NCBI GenBank assembly: GCA_036365455.1
Contig: JAWQUS010000023.1
Coordinates: 3,658,001-3,722,000, forward strand
Source: Macrosoma leucophasiata
Taxonomy: Eukaryota > Arthropoda > Insecta > Lepidoptera > Hedylidae
Direction: 5' to 3'
DNA length: 64,000 nt
Shown one piece after another: positions 42,085 through 52,104 of the stretch (positions are counted from its first letter, which is position 1; each line of letters starts with the position of its first letter). The notes beneath the pieces are model-generated. The model was not told the origin of the DNA. It made no database searches and worked only from the letters and a program-made list of their open reading frames with translations. The position numbers and the translations under genes were made by a program.

Positions 42085-42290
42085 TACGCTTACACTCACA
42101 GCCCCACAGTAGGTATTAACCTGTATCGTGGGTCCCGTTGTATACAAACAACACATGCACAAACAACCAGGCCCGAAACAAATATCTGTAGGCCATACAA
42201 ATATTTGACCCGGTGCGGGGATTGAACCCGCGACCCTTCGAATCAAACGGTCATATCACACCGCTGGACCAACCGGGTCGTCGAACGGGT
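42085..42290 (-). mobile_element. tRNA-derived SINE (GACGACCCGGTTGG family), full length
   Basis: Minus strand: acceptor-like GACCCGGT pairs with ACCGGGTC; box B GGGTTCAATCCCC is perfect and box A (TGGTCCAGCGG) is one base short. The tail passes through AAATATTTGTATGGCCTACAG to CTGTGAGTGTAAGCG. About 205 bp; defines the family for the copies at 22096 and 26355. Confidence 0.7.
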
Positions 42291-42420
42291 ATGTCTCAGC
42301 ACAGCAGTAAGAAGTATTAAGAACTGTTTCTTCACTCCAAATCTCTTAGGAGGTAGGCAGGGGACGTAGAGCACAAAACACCTTGGGCTAGTAATCTAGC
42401 AAAGTTTATAAAGGCCTATA

Positions 42421-42527
42421 CTTTTTTTATTTAACAAAGGTGGCAAGCAAGCATGCAGCTCACATTGATTCTAAGTGATGACTGCAGCCTTTAGACATCT
42501 ACACAAAAACCAAAGGTCAAAATAATG
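42421..42527 (-). mobile_element. Family A repeat, 5'-truncated
   Basis: A-tail end with CAAGCAAGCATGCAGCTCAC and ACATCTACACAAAAACC (second subfamily). Confidence 0.7.
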
Positions 42528-43120
42528 AAGGTAGGTCTATATAGATCTAAGGTTAATCGATTCTTGTGATGCTTTACGAAATAATCTTCTATCATTCTTA
42601 ACATACTCGTACATATTCGAGTCAAACAGATCCATTCAAACCATAACACTAAATAATACAATGAAACGAAAACAACCTACAAAATTAATGCAATTGCCAA
42701 CCCCAAAGATTCTTACGACAAGGATTTAAAGATAATAATGAGATATGTTTTATGTTAGACTACGCTTTATTACTTCAAGGCAGAGATTCCTTTATAAGGA
42801 AGGAGGCGATGGCAATCGTATGTTTATAATATAGTAGTATGTACTCATTGATTTTAAAAACACGATCATCATTTGAAGGAGTGATTTAACGAACAAATTT
42901 TTGTATGGGTCCAACCAGAAAATTGAATGATTAGATAATATGATTGCTCCCAAGGCCTTACTTAATTTGCCTCTTGTAATGAAATTACGATCGAATGCCA
43001 TCCCACCAGATTACAATAGCGCTAAACGCTACCTCTTCCTTATGAGCGTATTCGCCAATACCATCCATAAGGGAATACTCGCCAATAAAAAATAAACTGT
43101 CGAAGACATAAAGTGGTAGA
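42528..43120. other. Unassigned sequence with a small family A scrap
   Basis: 'accagattacaatagcgctaaacgctacct' type blocks near 43007 are family A remains. No gene. Confidence 0.35.
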
Positions 43121-43781
43121 AAAGGAGATGTTGCAAAAATGTATGGACCTCCGGCCATGTATTGTACACAATATCATTAAACAGGCAAAATCAATATAAT
43201 AACGTTTTTTTACTGCATGTAATCACTTTTTTTTTCTTTTTTTTTTCAATGTACAAACCTATTTATTGGCAGTTTTTGTTATAAAGCAGTTACTTATTAG
43301 CATTTAAGACGAATGGAAGTACCTTGACAAACCTATTCAAGGTTTTATGGTGCTTTTTGTTTTACACTGTATGTACTCTTTATATTGAAATAAATAAATA
43401 CAATACAAATACTTATTAAGCTTTGTTTGCAGTTACAAAACATTATTTGCAGTTAGAATTGCAACTCAAAACCAACATGGCAAATACGGCGGGCGATGTC
43501 ATTTTGACATTTTCATTTTTTAAATTGTATTTTGATTATAGAACTTGGAGAAAAAAGTAACATTTTCTAAATACTGTCGAAATCGATTGATCCCAAGCGT
43601 CGGCTGTATCGCCGCCATGTTAAACATAGTTGAAAATGATAAAATCGTTTGAATAAAATGTGGTCGTAACTCTAAAATATATTCTTGAATAAATTAATTG
43701 TATTTTTTTCGGATTCTTCTTTAATTTACCCATTTTTTGAGGTCGTGTACGAACCAGAGCCGAGCTCGCAACATCTCCTTT
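43121..43781. mobile_element. MITE with AAAGGAGATGTTGC inverted ends
   Basis: Fourteen-base inverted ends (43121-43134 and 43768-43781). Shares ATGTATGGACCTCCGGCC, ACCAACATGGCAAATA and CCCAAGCGTCGGCTGTATCG with the copy at 57567. An insert of about 130 bp (43307-43425) is extra here and matches 45010-45075 inverted. No coding capacity. Confidence 0.75.
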
Positions 43782-43888
43782 CTTATTATCACATGTAGAA
43801 AAAATAGAAAAAATACTGCTGCATGCTTTTCTTTGTTAATGAGAATTTATTGACGTGATAACGTCTTATAAATCGATGAACGCCGACT

Positions 43889-44262
43889 AAATAATGGCAA
43901 CCCATTATACGTTCCACTGCTGGGCACGAGTTTCTCCCCTTTTTGGGGGGAGGTCTGAAGCCTACTCCACCACGCTGCTCCAATGCAGATTGGTGGAGAT
44001 GGGTGGGTTAGTAGGCCAGCCCGTTGCAGGATGTTTTCAAACCGCCTCATAAGGCCTCCGACAAGGTTTAACGATAGCAACCGGGACCGATGGCTTAACG
44101 TGCCCTCCGAAGCACGGAAACGCGCATTTAATTTGACACTAGCGGTCACCCATCACATTACCCGACCGCTCCCGTAGTGCTTAGCCGAGTAGATCGCTCA
44201 TGATCTACACCAGCCGCGGGGCCATGCGCGCTTCACACACCATACAACCGCCGTTACGCCGG
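43889..44262 (-). mobile_element. 5S rRNA-derived SINE, full length, 12-bp target duplication
   Basis: Flanked by TGAACGCCGACT at 43877-43888 and 44263-44274. On the minus strand: a 5' part of about 60 bp, the 5S-like region (GATCTACTCGGCTAAGC .. GTGATGGGTGACCGC), the body with GACAAGGTTTAACG complement, the GC-rich 3' end block and a short AATA tail. The exact duplication proves integration by target-primed reverse transcription and fixes both ends. Confidence 0.88.
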
Positions 44263-44274
44263 TGAACGCCGACT

Positions 44275-44590
44275 GCACACACAAAAAAGTATCACATTCA
44301 GCATGAGCCGAGTGTGCAAACGAGAGGGCGCCACGATAGCGAGACATAATCGGCCTAAGCGTTCAGTTTATGGTGCACATTTTCTTTTGACGTCATCACA
44401 TCAACCGACTCGAAACCGAAAATTGTTAACTATCAAAACACGCATCATATCTCACAAACAAATCCACATTGTTAAAATATGGCGCGACATAAAAAATAAG
44501 GACGCCATGTAGCCTGCAATACTGCTGACTATCTGACTGATGGTTACTGTTTCTACACATGCGCGCCATCTGACGGGAGGTGCACTTTAT
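44275..44590. promoter_or_regulatory. Possible promoter-like DNA with a perfect CRE palindrome
   Basis: TGACGTCA at 44388-44395 within repeat-free DNA that also has several CG-containing GCGCC/CGCCAT motifs. No exon is attached, so this is weak. Confidence 0.2.
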
Positions 44591-45004
44591 ATGCTATTTT
44601 TTTATTTATGGTCCCCATATTGTATAATTTAAAATGAATATTTTTTGCTTGTAAAATAATCGCATCATTCGTGCTTTATTAGTATTCTTAAATAATAAAA
44701 AAAAATCTATTTTAAATCCGGGGGCTTGGCAGTGTCCCGCCAAGACGAGTTATGCAACGTGCAAGAGCACTTGCAATACCCTTTCTCGAAATGTTTCGTC
44801 GTTTTTTACAACCCCGCACTTATGCTATTTTATGGGGTTTACAGATATTTTTCAAGCTTTATTAAAACAATTGTGTCTGGACTAATTTAGTGAGGAGGTT
44901 TGGACAGTGAATCTGTCACTGCAATTTCCTTTCACTGAAACTAATTTTGAATGTTTGAAAATTGTATTTTGTATTTAAATATAAGGAGTATAAAACACTT
45001 TTTG
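44591..45004. other. Unassigned sequence
   Basis: Nothing recognised. Confidence 0.4.
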
Positions 45005-45080
45005 TTTTGTACATACAGTATAAAACAAAAAGCACCATAAAACCTTACATAGGTTTGTCAAGGTACTTCCATTTAATATT
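45005..45080 (-). repeat. Short dispersed repeat, inverted match to 43307-43385
   Basis: AAACAAAAAGCACCATAAAACC and GTCAAGGTACTTCCATTTAA-type blocks mirror the insert in the 43121 MITE. Confidence 0.6.
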
Positions 45081-45459
45081 GGAAGTGTAAATTCTATTCT
45101 GGATATTGAATTCTGAACTCGTAACTGTCATTTAAATGTGTTTACAGATAACACAACTTCAAGTTGAAGATCAAGATCACATTCTCGTTTGTTACCACCA
45201 CAGATAACGCAAAAACCTCAATCCGGGACTATTATCATACATCACACTATTTACGTCACAATAACCGTTGAATACAAGAGACATTTGGTGCATCTATTGG
45301 AAAAATATGTAAGTCGGAAACGAGTTGTTTTATTATGGGCCCGTTTATTGTACACAAAAAATGTCGTATTACACATAATAGTAGTAGTATTAAATGAAAC
45401 TACCGTAGTTGGACGTTTATTGGGATATTTTTTTTTTATAGTTTCAGTTTTACCCTCGG

Positions 45460-45545
45460 AGGAGAATTGCGGATGTTCGCAAGTTTGCTTGAACGCATGC
45501 AATTACTTCTGCCTACCCATTCGGACAATGGAAGCATCAAGTTAG
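45460..45545 (+). mobile_element. tRNA-headed SINE, 3' end only
   Basis: TTGCTTGAACGCATGCA, CTTCTGCCTACCCATTCGG; 5'-truncated. The overlapping 118-codon frame is an accident of this and the AT-rich DNA before it. Confidence 0.55.
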
Positions 45546-45579
45546 GATATATTTGCGTTGCCATCGCAACAGAGGCCTA

Positions 45580-45700
45580 ATTTTTTTATATGTCATTAGG
45601 TTGACAGACAAGCAGACGGGCCACCTGATTGAAAGTGGTCGCCGTCGCCTATGGACATTTGCAAAACCAGGGGAGTTGCCAACGCGCAGAATTTAATTAT
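45580..45700 (-). mobile_element. LINE 3'-end fragment (same family as 51030-51600)
   Basis: ACAAGCAGACGGGCCACCTG and AACCAGGGGAGTTGCCAACG match the 51050-51140 segment. Confidence 0.65.
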
Positions 45701-46339
45701 TTACCACTGTTAAAATTTATAAAACCTAAAAACAAGCACAACTTGAGTTGTGACTCTTCACACGGGAATCACAAAATTGATTTTGTACATTCAAGGAAGG
45801 CGACGGTGTTTTGTCACGGACATAAAAGGGAGATGTGGTTTTGAAATGTCAATATAAATTATTTTAAATGTTGGATAAAGGTTGTTCAAGTGTTATAGTG
45901 TGGGTTAGGCAGGGAATTGCGACGGATGTCGTGAGATAACTTCGTTGGTTTTGTAGGCTACTTTGAGTAAAGGTATTATTATCCCACCAAAAACATTTTC
46001 ATGTAAAAATGTTGCCAAGACGAGTCTAGTTTGCTTATCCTGTGAAAAAGTTATCAGATATCCTATAAAGCCAAGCTCCAAAGACTACACGCTCTTAACC
46101 TACATATAGGCGACCTAACTTTACTAGACCTAACTTCACATACTCTACATTCTAGTTAAAACGTGAAGCTTGGCCGTTATACCTACCAGTTTTTCCAGGA
46201 ATATGGAAAATAAAATAACTTTTAATCGATAAGCAAGATTTTTTACTGTAAAACAGCCTTAATTTGATTTAATAAGGCGCCTTTCATCTATAATTTCATC
46301 CTAAACATTTACGCTCCATTTACATTGCGACAATAAGTA
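45701..46339. other. Unassigned sequence
   Basis: Nothing recognised. Confidence 0.4.
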
Positions 46340-47860
46340 GACTTGACTATGGTTTGCTATCTTTACGATAGTAGCGCAAAGACACATTTATTCAAGCTAG
46401 ATAGGATTCAAAATCATGCTCTTAGAATAATAGGGGGATTTATTAAGAGTACTCCTATTCATGTGATGGAGAGCGAGTTATGTATACAACCATTGTTTCT
46501 TAGGTTACTAACTCTGCCAGTGAATGACAAAGAATGTCCCATATTTTTTTGTTTAGTCTTATCTTGCCGTTTGTAAAAGAGAGTATGGAACATTCTGTTG
46601 ATACCTATTTTTATTATTAAGTATTTTTGGACTATTATTAATTTATTTACTTTGACATATTAATCAACGTATCAGTTGTTATTCGCTTTAATTTCATATT
46701 TGTAATTTGACCTATCACAAGCAAATTCTATTATTTCCAAGTGATTAAATGAATTTTTGAGTTTTGAGTTTTTTTTCGGAGATTATATCTAGCATATAAA
46801 TATTGTGTTAAATGTATGTCTTGGTCAGACAATAGTACAATCAAACTATTCTCAGAATTAAACTCTACACACCATCAAAGATATTGGCAAAACATTAAAA
46901 AACCGTTACTTTCTACGGTATACAGTGAATGTAAACATTATAATATTCACTCTTCGAATCCACTAGAAATGTTTAAATATTATTAAATATTCTGATTGGA
47001 CACAGATATATACTGATGGGTCAAAAAGTGATGCCGGGCTTGGAGCTGCGTATTGTAGTAAGAAAGGAAATGTAGCAAAAAAATATACAGTTAAATCAAA
47101 CATCTCTATTATGCACATGGAGCTCATTGCAATTTCCGAAGCTCTCAATCATGTGAGATTACAGAACGGACAAAAATTTGTTATTTTTACGGACAGTAAA
47201 AGTAGTTTACAGCACATAGCTCGATGCGCTTTTGGTTTTAGCAGAGGTTTACCGATAGCTTTTAATATTATCAAAGCTGTACACGATCTGAAAAATCGTC
47301 AAGTGAATCTGAAATTGCAATGGGTTCCATCTCATATAGGTTTGTGTGGGAACGAAGAAGCTGATCGATTGGCAAAGTTAGCAATCACAGAAGGCTTCGA
47401 ATTAAACATTATTCCATTCTACTCTGAAATTCTCTCAAAATTCAAAATTATTTGTTATGAAAAGTTTAAAGAATATTTTGACGAAAGAAGCAAAGAGAAG
47501 GGTATATGGTATAAAACTATACAACATCAGCCGCCTCAAATCCCTTGGTTTATGCAAGGTAAAGTTAACAGAAGTTTTATTATATGAGCGCATAGGTTAC
47601 GTTCTGGCCACTATCCCTCGAATCAATTCGGCTTTTTAATGAGGAAAGTAGCTTCTCCCAACTGTGATGTTTGTGGTACGAGGGATGATGTCCATCATAT
47701 ACTCGTAGAATGTGTAAAACTTGGAAGAGAAAGACAATTATTTATGCAAATATACAAAATCAATAAGTATGAAATAGGAGCAATAACAGCCTTATTAGGA
47801 CAACCGTTTAGTGATGCAGCAAAATCATTATTAAGTATTATATCATTGCATAAATAAGTG
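46340..47860 (+). pseudogene. LINE fragment: reverse transcriptase end, RNase H and Cys-His tail, broken
   Basis: Last third of an RNase H-bearing LINE polyprotein (I/LOA/R1 type). The reverse transcriptase end is at 46366-46525 (FKLDRIQNHALRIIGG). It is interrupted at about 46540-46790 by a copy of the repeat seen at 17345. The frame resumes, and an RNase H domain follows from about 47000 (YTDGSKSDAGLGAAY, MELIAI, FTDSKSSL, EEADRLAKLA), with all four acidic residues D, E, D, D kept. After 47586 the frame shifts, and CDVCGTRDDVHHILVEC at 47661-47711 supplies the usual C-terminal Cys-His motif. No 5' part is present. Confidence 0.8.
46540..46790 (-). mobile_element. Repeat inserted in the LINE fragment
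   Basis: Antisense of TTTAATCACTTGGAAATAAT and CAGAATGTTCCATACTCTC; ends at a GAGTTTTGAGTTTTTTT tail. Shared with 17345-17600 and 51870-51930. Confidence 0.6.
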
Positions 47861-48365
47861 TCTTTCTCAATGAATAAGTGTATTATATTGTAGATTAGGT
47901 TATGATGGGGCTGACATATCCTCCAGTGGACAAAAGCCTCCAAATAAATTTAGATTAAAAAAAAATCTATAATTTAGCATGTGTCATAGATTATGAACTT
48001 TTGAGTAGGTCAGATTTAATAGGACGAAACCAGAATTAATAGGTACCTGGTTAAATAGACTAGCGACGTAAACCCGTAGACTCCCGAGTTTGCTCCGGTT
48101 TTAAGTTGACAAGCCTTCGATCAGTATACCTATTTCATATTATAAATTCAGCAGTTGCTGGTAATGCCGTTTTACAAGCCACATAAAATACATTAGCCGA
48201 TTCAGATTTCATTGTTAATGCAACGGTATTTGTTATGAATGTGCACTAATCGAGAGACGCATCCTTTCACACCATTCAAATAAATGTCGGTTAACGGTGT
48301 TCGGATTGCAAAGTTTAGGCTGGTTCTGCACTTGTTTGGGACGGTAATGCACTCATTAATAAACT
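47861..48365. other. Unassigned sequence
   Basis: Starts with 'ggggctgacatatcctcca', probably the 3' UTR of the LINE above; the rest is unassigned. Confidence 0.35.
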
Positions 48366-48830
48366 AGCAGCTGCCCGCAACGTCGTCTGCGTGAAGGCTC
48401 TACAGCACCAAACATACCTAAGATGCCAGTGTCGCTTTAGCATTATAAGCAAACAAAATTTTAGCATGAATATTACTAACAGGCGCCATTTAGTAGGTAC
48501 TTTTTTAGTTTAGCCCGGACATAGATACAGACAAACAGACAAAAAATCTGATAACTATATTTTTGGCTTCGATTTCTATTGTAGATCACGTCCCAAGTAT
48601 TCTGTTAAAAAATATTCAATGTACAGTTTTAACTTTCCTACGATTTTATTAAATGTAGAGATTCCCGTGGGAATGAGGGATTTTCCCGCAGTAAAAAGTA
48701 GCCTAAATGTTGGCCAGGCTTAGTATCTATACACCACAAAAAGTTTCATTCGAATCCGTCCAGTATCTTCGGAGATTATCCTGGACAAAGGGACAAACAG
48801 ACAGACAAACAGACAAACAGATAGACAATA
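48366..48830 (+). mobile_element. Dispersed 'ACTAGCAGCTGCCCGCAACG' repeat
   Basis: Starts 'actagcagctgcccgcaacg', contains GATTTTCCCGCAGTAAAAAG and 'tttcattcgaatccgtcc' and ends with a (GACAAACA)n run; the classic layout of a widely scattered lepidopteran element. Confidence 0.6.
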
Positions 48831-49046
48831 AAATTAAAAATCATTGAAAAGTGTTCTATTACTATTTTAACATCGTCCCCAATTAGTTTTTCGTAAATCT
48901 GAACAATGTACAGACACGCGGGTTTTACTGTTTTATTATATGCATAGATTACTGCTAAATAGACATTGTTTTTAATATGATGCATTATCTTAATAATAGT
49001 CTGTAAAAAATATATAAGGAACTGTCTAAGGGTGGTGATTGGTGGC
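48831..49046. other. Unassigned sequence
   Basis: Nothing recognised. Confidence 0.4.
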
Positions 49047-49079
49047 TGGGTCTATATCTCGACTAGAGATATAGACCCA
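49047..49079. repeat. Perfect 14-bp hairpin
   Basis: TGGGTCTATATCTC, loop GACTA, then its exact complement. Confidence 0.85.
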
Positions 49080-49217
49080 CCCAGACAGATAAAGGTTTAG
49101 GGCGTTCCGGGGGACTTATTAAGAATATATTATTTTGTGGATAGGGGGCTGCCACTGTCGCGCTAGTTATCGGTTGACGATAGTTAAATAAAATACAAAG
49201 AAAGTGGTTTTCAATAA

Positions 49218-49405
49218 TAGTTGAGCTCCAGTAACAGAGCTCACTCGTGAGGCACCTTCGCATTACCTAATCTATTTTCCGCTAAATGATGTTCAGGCCT
49301 ATAGTATTCCGGTTAGATGGTAATATACGGCCCTTTAAATTCCGGCACAGAGCCATTACAGTCTAGTTCTCAGGAGTTAAATCGCATTGCGGTCTAAGTT
49401 TTGAT
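49218..49405 (+). mobile_element. Family A repeat, diverged
   Basis: GAGCTCCAGTAACAGAGCTC to the AGGAGTTAAATCGCAT block; tail missing. Confidence 0.65.
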
Positions 49406-49745
49406 ATCTCTATGTCAAAAATTACAAGGCCGTATTCAGTAGATACACATCATTATGATTATTCAATTATTTAATTTGCATGCTCCCGACCCGAATGAGT
49501 GTGCATCATTCTGGATTTTGATCTATGAATTTGATTCTCTAGAGCTAGCTTCTTACGCTCATTATTCTATGTTGCGATGAAGGTCACCGATAGGACGATC
49601 TTTGGATGACTAATCTTAGCTTTCGGTTTAATCTACAGTAGAACTTATGATCTACGGATCTTAGTTTTGTTGCTGTATGTAAAAGATACCAATTGAGTAT
49701 TCCAAAATAACAAAAACGTAACGTTTTGGAAGAGTAACGTACCAG
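49406..49745. other. Unassigned sequence
   Basis: Nothing recognised. Confidence 0.35.
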
Positions 49746-50160
49746 TAAGTTCCAGTGGGTAGGCTACGCCGCATTACCTAATCTACCGGCCGCGAAATGG
49801 TAGTGTTCAGGACTATCGTGTTTTTTTTTTTTTTTTTTTTTTAATGTAATGGAAGTGGTAAACAAGCATGCAGTTCACATTGATGTTAAGTGATGACTGC
49901 AGCCTATAGACACCCACACAAAGACCAAGGTCAAAATGCAGATGCGTTACCACTCCTGAGGCTTAAGGTCTTATGCCTCTGTGCCGGAAATTACAGGGCC
50001 GTACATTACCACCTGACCGGAACACGATAGTGTTGAACACTACCATTTAGCGGCAAGTATATTAGGTAATGCGGTGGTGCCTACGCCCGCGAGCTCCGTC
50101 ACTGGAGCTCTACCACCAGTAAAAACGTGTTCTGGTTAGATGGCAATCTATATACAACAT
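49746..50160 (+). mobile_element. Old family A copy, split by a younger one
   Basis: Left part 49746-49822 (AGTAAGTTCCAGTGGG to GGACTATCGTGTT) and right part 50126-50160 (CGTGTTCTGGTTAGATGG) belong together and enclose 49823-50120. Confidence 0.75.
49823..50120 (-). mobile_element. Family A repeat, young full-length copy with long A-tail
   Basis: Antisense, with a T-run of about 22 and a perfect ACTGGTGGTAGAGCTCC start. It lies inside an older family A copy, and CGTGTT is repeated on both sides, a likely target duplication. The long A-tail and duplication point to movement by LINE-type retroposition rather than cut-and-paste. Confidence 0.9.
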
Positions 50161-50369
50161 GTAACAGGAATAATGCACACTCTCTAACACCCCGATTAGA
50201 AAATTGATCTATAATCGTAATACATGAACTGAAATTATATGTTTATGTATTTAATATTTTTTATTTAAGAAATAAGTTGTCCTCAATTTGTACGAACGGT
50301 ATACACACCCTGTGCATTCTTACTGTTCGATAAACATAGACACATCGGGCTTCGATAGTCGATGGTCTG
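50161..50369. other. Unassigned AT-rich sequence
   Basis: Nothing recognised. Confidence 0.35.
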
Positions 50370-50672
50370 CCACCGGACCAATGAGCGTTCGGTGGAATCG
50401 CGCCGTGATTGGTCGGCCGGCCGTGACGTCGCAAGTATTTCAAATCTGTTTGAATTTTGAATGGGTTTGAGCGGCTCGCTCTCTTGCGTCGACCGCCTAA
50501 CAGAAAAGACCTTTGCCGTGCTACTTACAATAGACCCTTCACAACGTTTGTGAACTGTGGTACCGTGTGCCGTGATCCTACCGTGTGACAATCGTGGCAG
50601 ACGGTAGGACCACGGCAGGCGAGACGTTCTTGAAGATCCCGGTGTCGAGAAGCTGGAAGTTCCAGAGGAACG
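50370..50672 (+). promoter_or_regulatory. Candidate promoter and 5' exon of an unidentified gene
   Basis: Repeat-free and GC-rich. CCAAT at 50378-50382, an inverted CCAAT (ATTGG) at 50408-50412 and a half CRE (TGACGTC) at 50424-50430 cluster within 55 bp, followed by about 240 bp ending in AGAGGAACG|GTGAGT, a consensus donor at 50673. The 3' part is open in one frame (DGRTTAGETFLKIPVS) but has no Met, so it reads best as a noncoding first exon. The rest of the gene would lie beyond repeats to the right or outside the window. Confidence 0.35.
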
Positions 50673-50842
50673 GTGAGTGGATTCATTGTCTATTGTAAGC
50701 TCTGTGTGTCGTTAGGTGTGTCGAACATACGTAAACCAGCCTATGGAAATCTATTAAAAAAAGGGTCCTTCGAATCTCCAACACTTACCCTACATCTACC
50801 TACGGCCACCTCACAAGAACTATCACAGAAACATAATAACAG

Positions 50843-50965
50843 TGTCAGGGGTGGTAACGCATCTGCATTTTGGCCTCTGGTTTTTGTGTAGATGTCTGCA
50901 AATAGGCTGCAGTCGTCACTTAACCATCAATGTGAGCCGCATGCTTGTTTGTCACCTCTTTTACT
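50843..50965 (+). mobile_element. Family A repeat, 5'-truncated
   Basis: GGGGTGGTAACGCATCTGCA to TGCTTGTTTGTCACC; second subfamily (GTAGATGTCTGCAAATAGG). Confidence 0.7.
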
Positions 50966-51029
50966 TTTTACCGGCATATTTGGGAAAAATAGATTCACGA
51001 GTGGCGACGGCATAAGTAGTTACGTACAT

Positions 51030-51600
51030 TTTTTTTTTTTTTTTTATGTCTGAAGATTGACAGACAAGCAAACGGGCCACCTGATGGAAAGTGGTCACCG
51101 TCGCCTATGAACATTTGCAACACCAGGGGAGTTGCCAACGCGCTGCCAGCCCTGAAGGACTCTTTTGACGCCATTTTTGAAGAACCCCATATTGTAGCAC
51201 CTAGGGAACACCTCAGAGGGAAGTTCGTTCCACAATTTACACGTTCTGGGCAGGAACGAACGTTAAAACCGCACCGTTGAGCACTGCCAAGTGTCCAGTC
51301 GGTGTGGGTGGAACTTCTCTCTTCGGCGGGTAGTACGGTGTAGGAAAAGTGACGGTGGCACCATGTCAAACAGTTCAGCAGAGCACTCACCATTGTAGAG
51401 ACGGTACAACACGCACAGACTCCCAATGTCTCTGCGCAGGCTCAGATGTTCGAGCCTGTCGGTAAGTCCTGGATCGTTAACAATACGAACGGCGCGTTTT
51501 TGTAGGGAGTCAAGTGGACCAAGCTGGTATTTGGGGGCTCCCGCTCACAAATGAGAGCAGTATTCCAGATGGGACCGCACTTGAGCCTTATAAAGCTGTA
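51030..51600 (-). pseudogene. LINE reverse transcriptase C-terminal fragment, broken
   Basis: Minus strand from 51595: LYKAQVRSHLEYCSHL, a stop where Trp is usual, then AGAPKYQLGPLDSLQKRAVR, RLEHLSLRRDIGSLCVLYRL and, after a frameshift near 51280, LWNELPSEVFPRCYNMGFFK to a closing stop near 51100. This is the thumb and C-terminal region of a Jockey/CR1-type LINE. It ends in a T-run (A-tail) at 51031-51045. Confidence 0.75.
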
Positions 51601-51601
51601 G

Positions 51602-51725
51602 TAGATGCACATTACCATCTAACCGGAACACGATAGTGCTGAACACTACCATTTGGCGGCAGATAGATTAGGTAATGCGGTGGTGCCTACGCTCTCGAGC
51701 TTGTGCACTGGAACTCTACCACCAG
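51602..51725 (-). mobile_element. Family A repeat, A-tail half missing
   Basis: ACATTACCATCTAACCGG to CTACCACCAGT (second subfamily, CTCTCGAGC). It lies between two LINE-like pieces. Confidence 0.75.
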
Positions 51726-51939
51726 TCAGACGAACTCCAAAGGTATGCCGAGCCTCGTGACCACAATATCAGTTTCAGTGAGGGTCGGCGTGTGGTCGCC
51801 ACCGTTCGACAGGGCACGAGGCTGTGGTTACCTGACATGCACCTAAAAACATGATCTTGTCACGCCAATCAAACTCAAACTCAAAACTTAATTTAATCAC
51901 TTGGAAATAATAGAATTTGCTTGTGATGCAGCCGCTCTT
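51726..51939 (-). other. Possible retroelement coding scrap and repeat end
   Basis: On the minus strand 51735-51860 is open with ITLGACQ-like and PVERWRPHADPH segments, unidentified. 51870-51930 carries the TTTAATCACTTGGAAATAAT block of the 17345 family. Confidence 0.3.
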
Positions 51940-52040
51940 CCAACTCACTCCAGTTGGAAGAGCGGCTGGACTAGATTCCCAGTGGCCTTCGAGTCTCGCC
52001 TGAAGTCAAATTTTACTTTCCATTTTTCTTTAAAAAAAAA
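51940..52040 (+). mobile_element. tRNA-headed SINE fragment with inverted 5' end forming a 17-bp perfect hairpin
   Basis: CAGCCGCTCTTCCAACT, loop CACTCC, then AGTTGGAAGAGCGGCTG and on through the tRNA-like sequence to the CTGAAGTCAAATTTT tail. Same family as the 1061-2440 array. The inverted piece is a copy of its own D/anticodon region. Confidence 0.75.
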
Positions 52041-52104
52041 AAACTTTAACAAATTATAATCACAACAAATAGACAGACAGTGTTTCATAATATCTATAGA
52101 TAGA

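Noticed and set aside
45189..45545. 118-codon + strand frame as a small gene
   Set aside because: Its last third is the antisense or sense end of a known SINE and the rest is low-complexity; no start context or homology.
46990..47590. RNase H frame as a host RNase HI gene
   Set aside because: Flanked by a reverse transcriptase end and a Cys-His tail in LINE order, with an insertion and a frameshift.
50995..51426. 143-codon minus-strand frame as a novel protein
   Set aside because: It mostly reads a decayed LINE reverse transcriptase end in the wrong frame; the correct frame is recognisable alongside.
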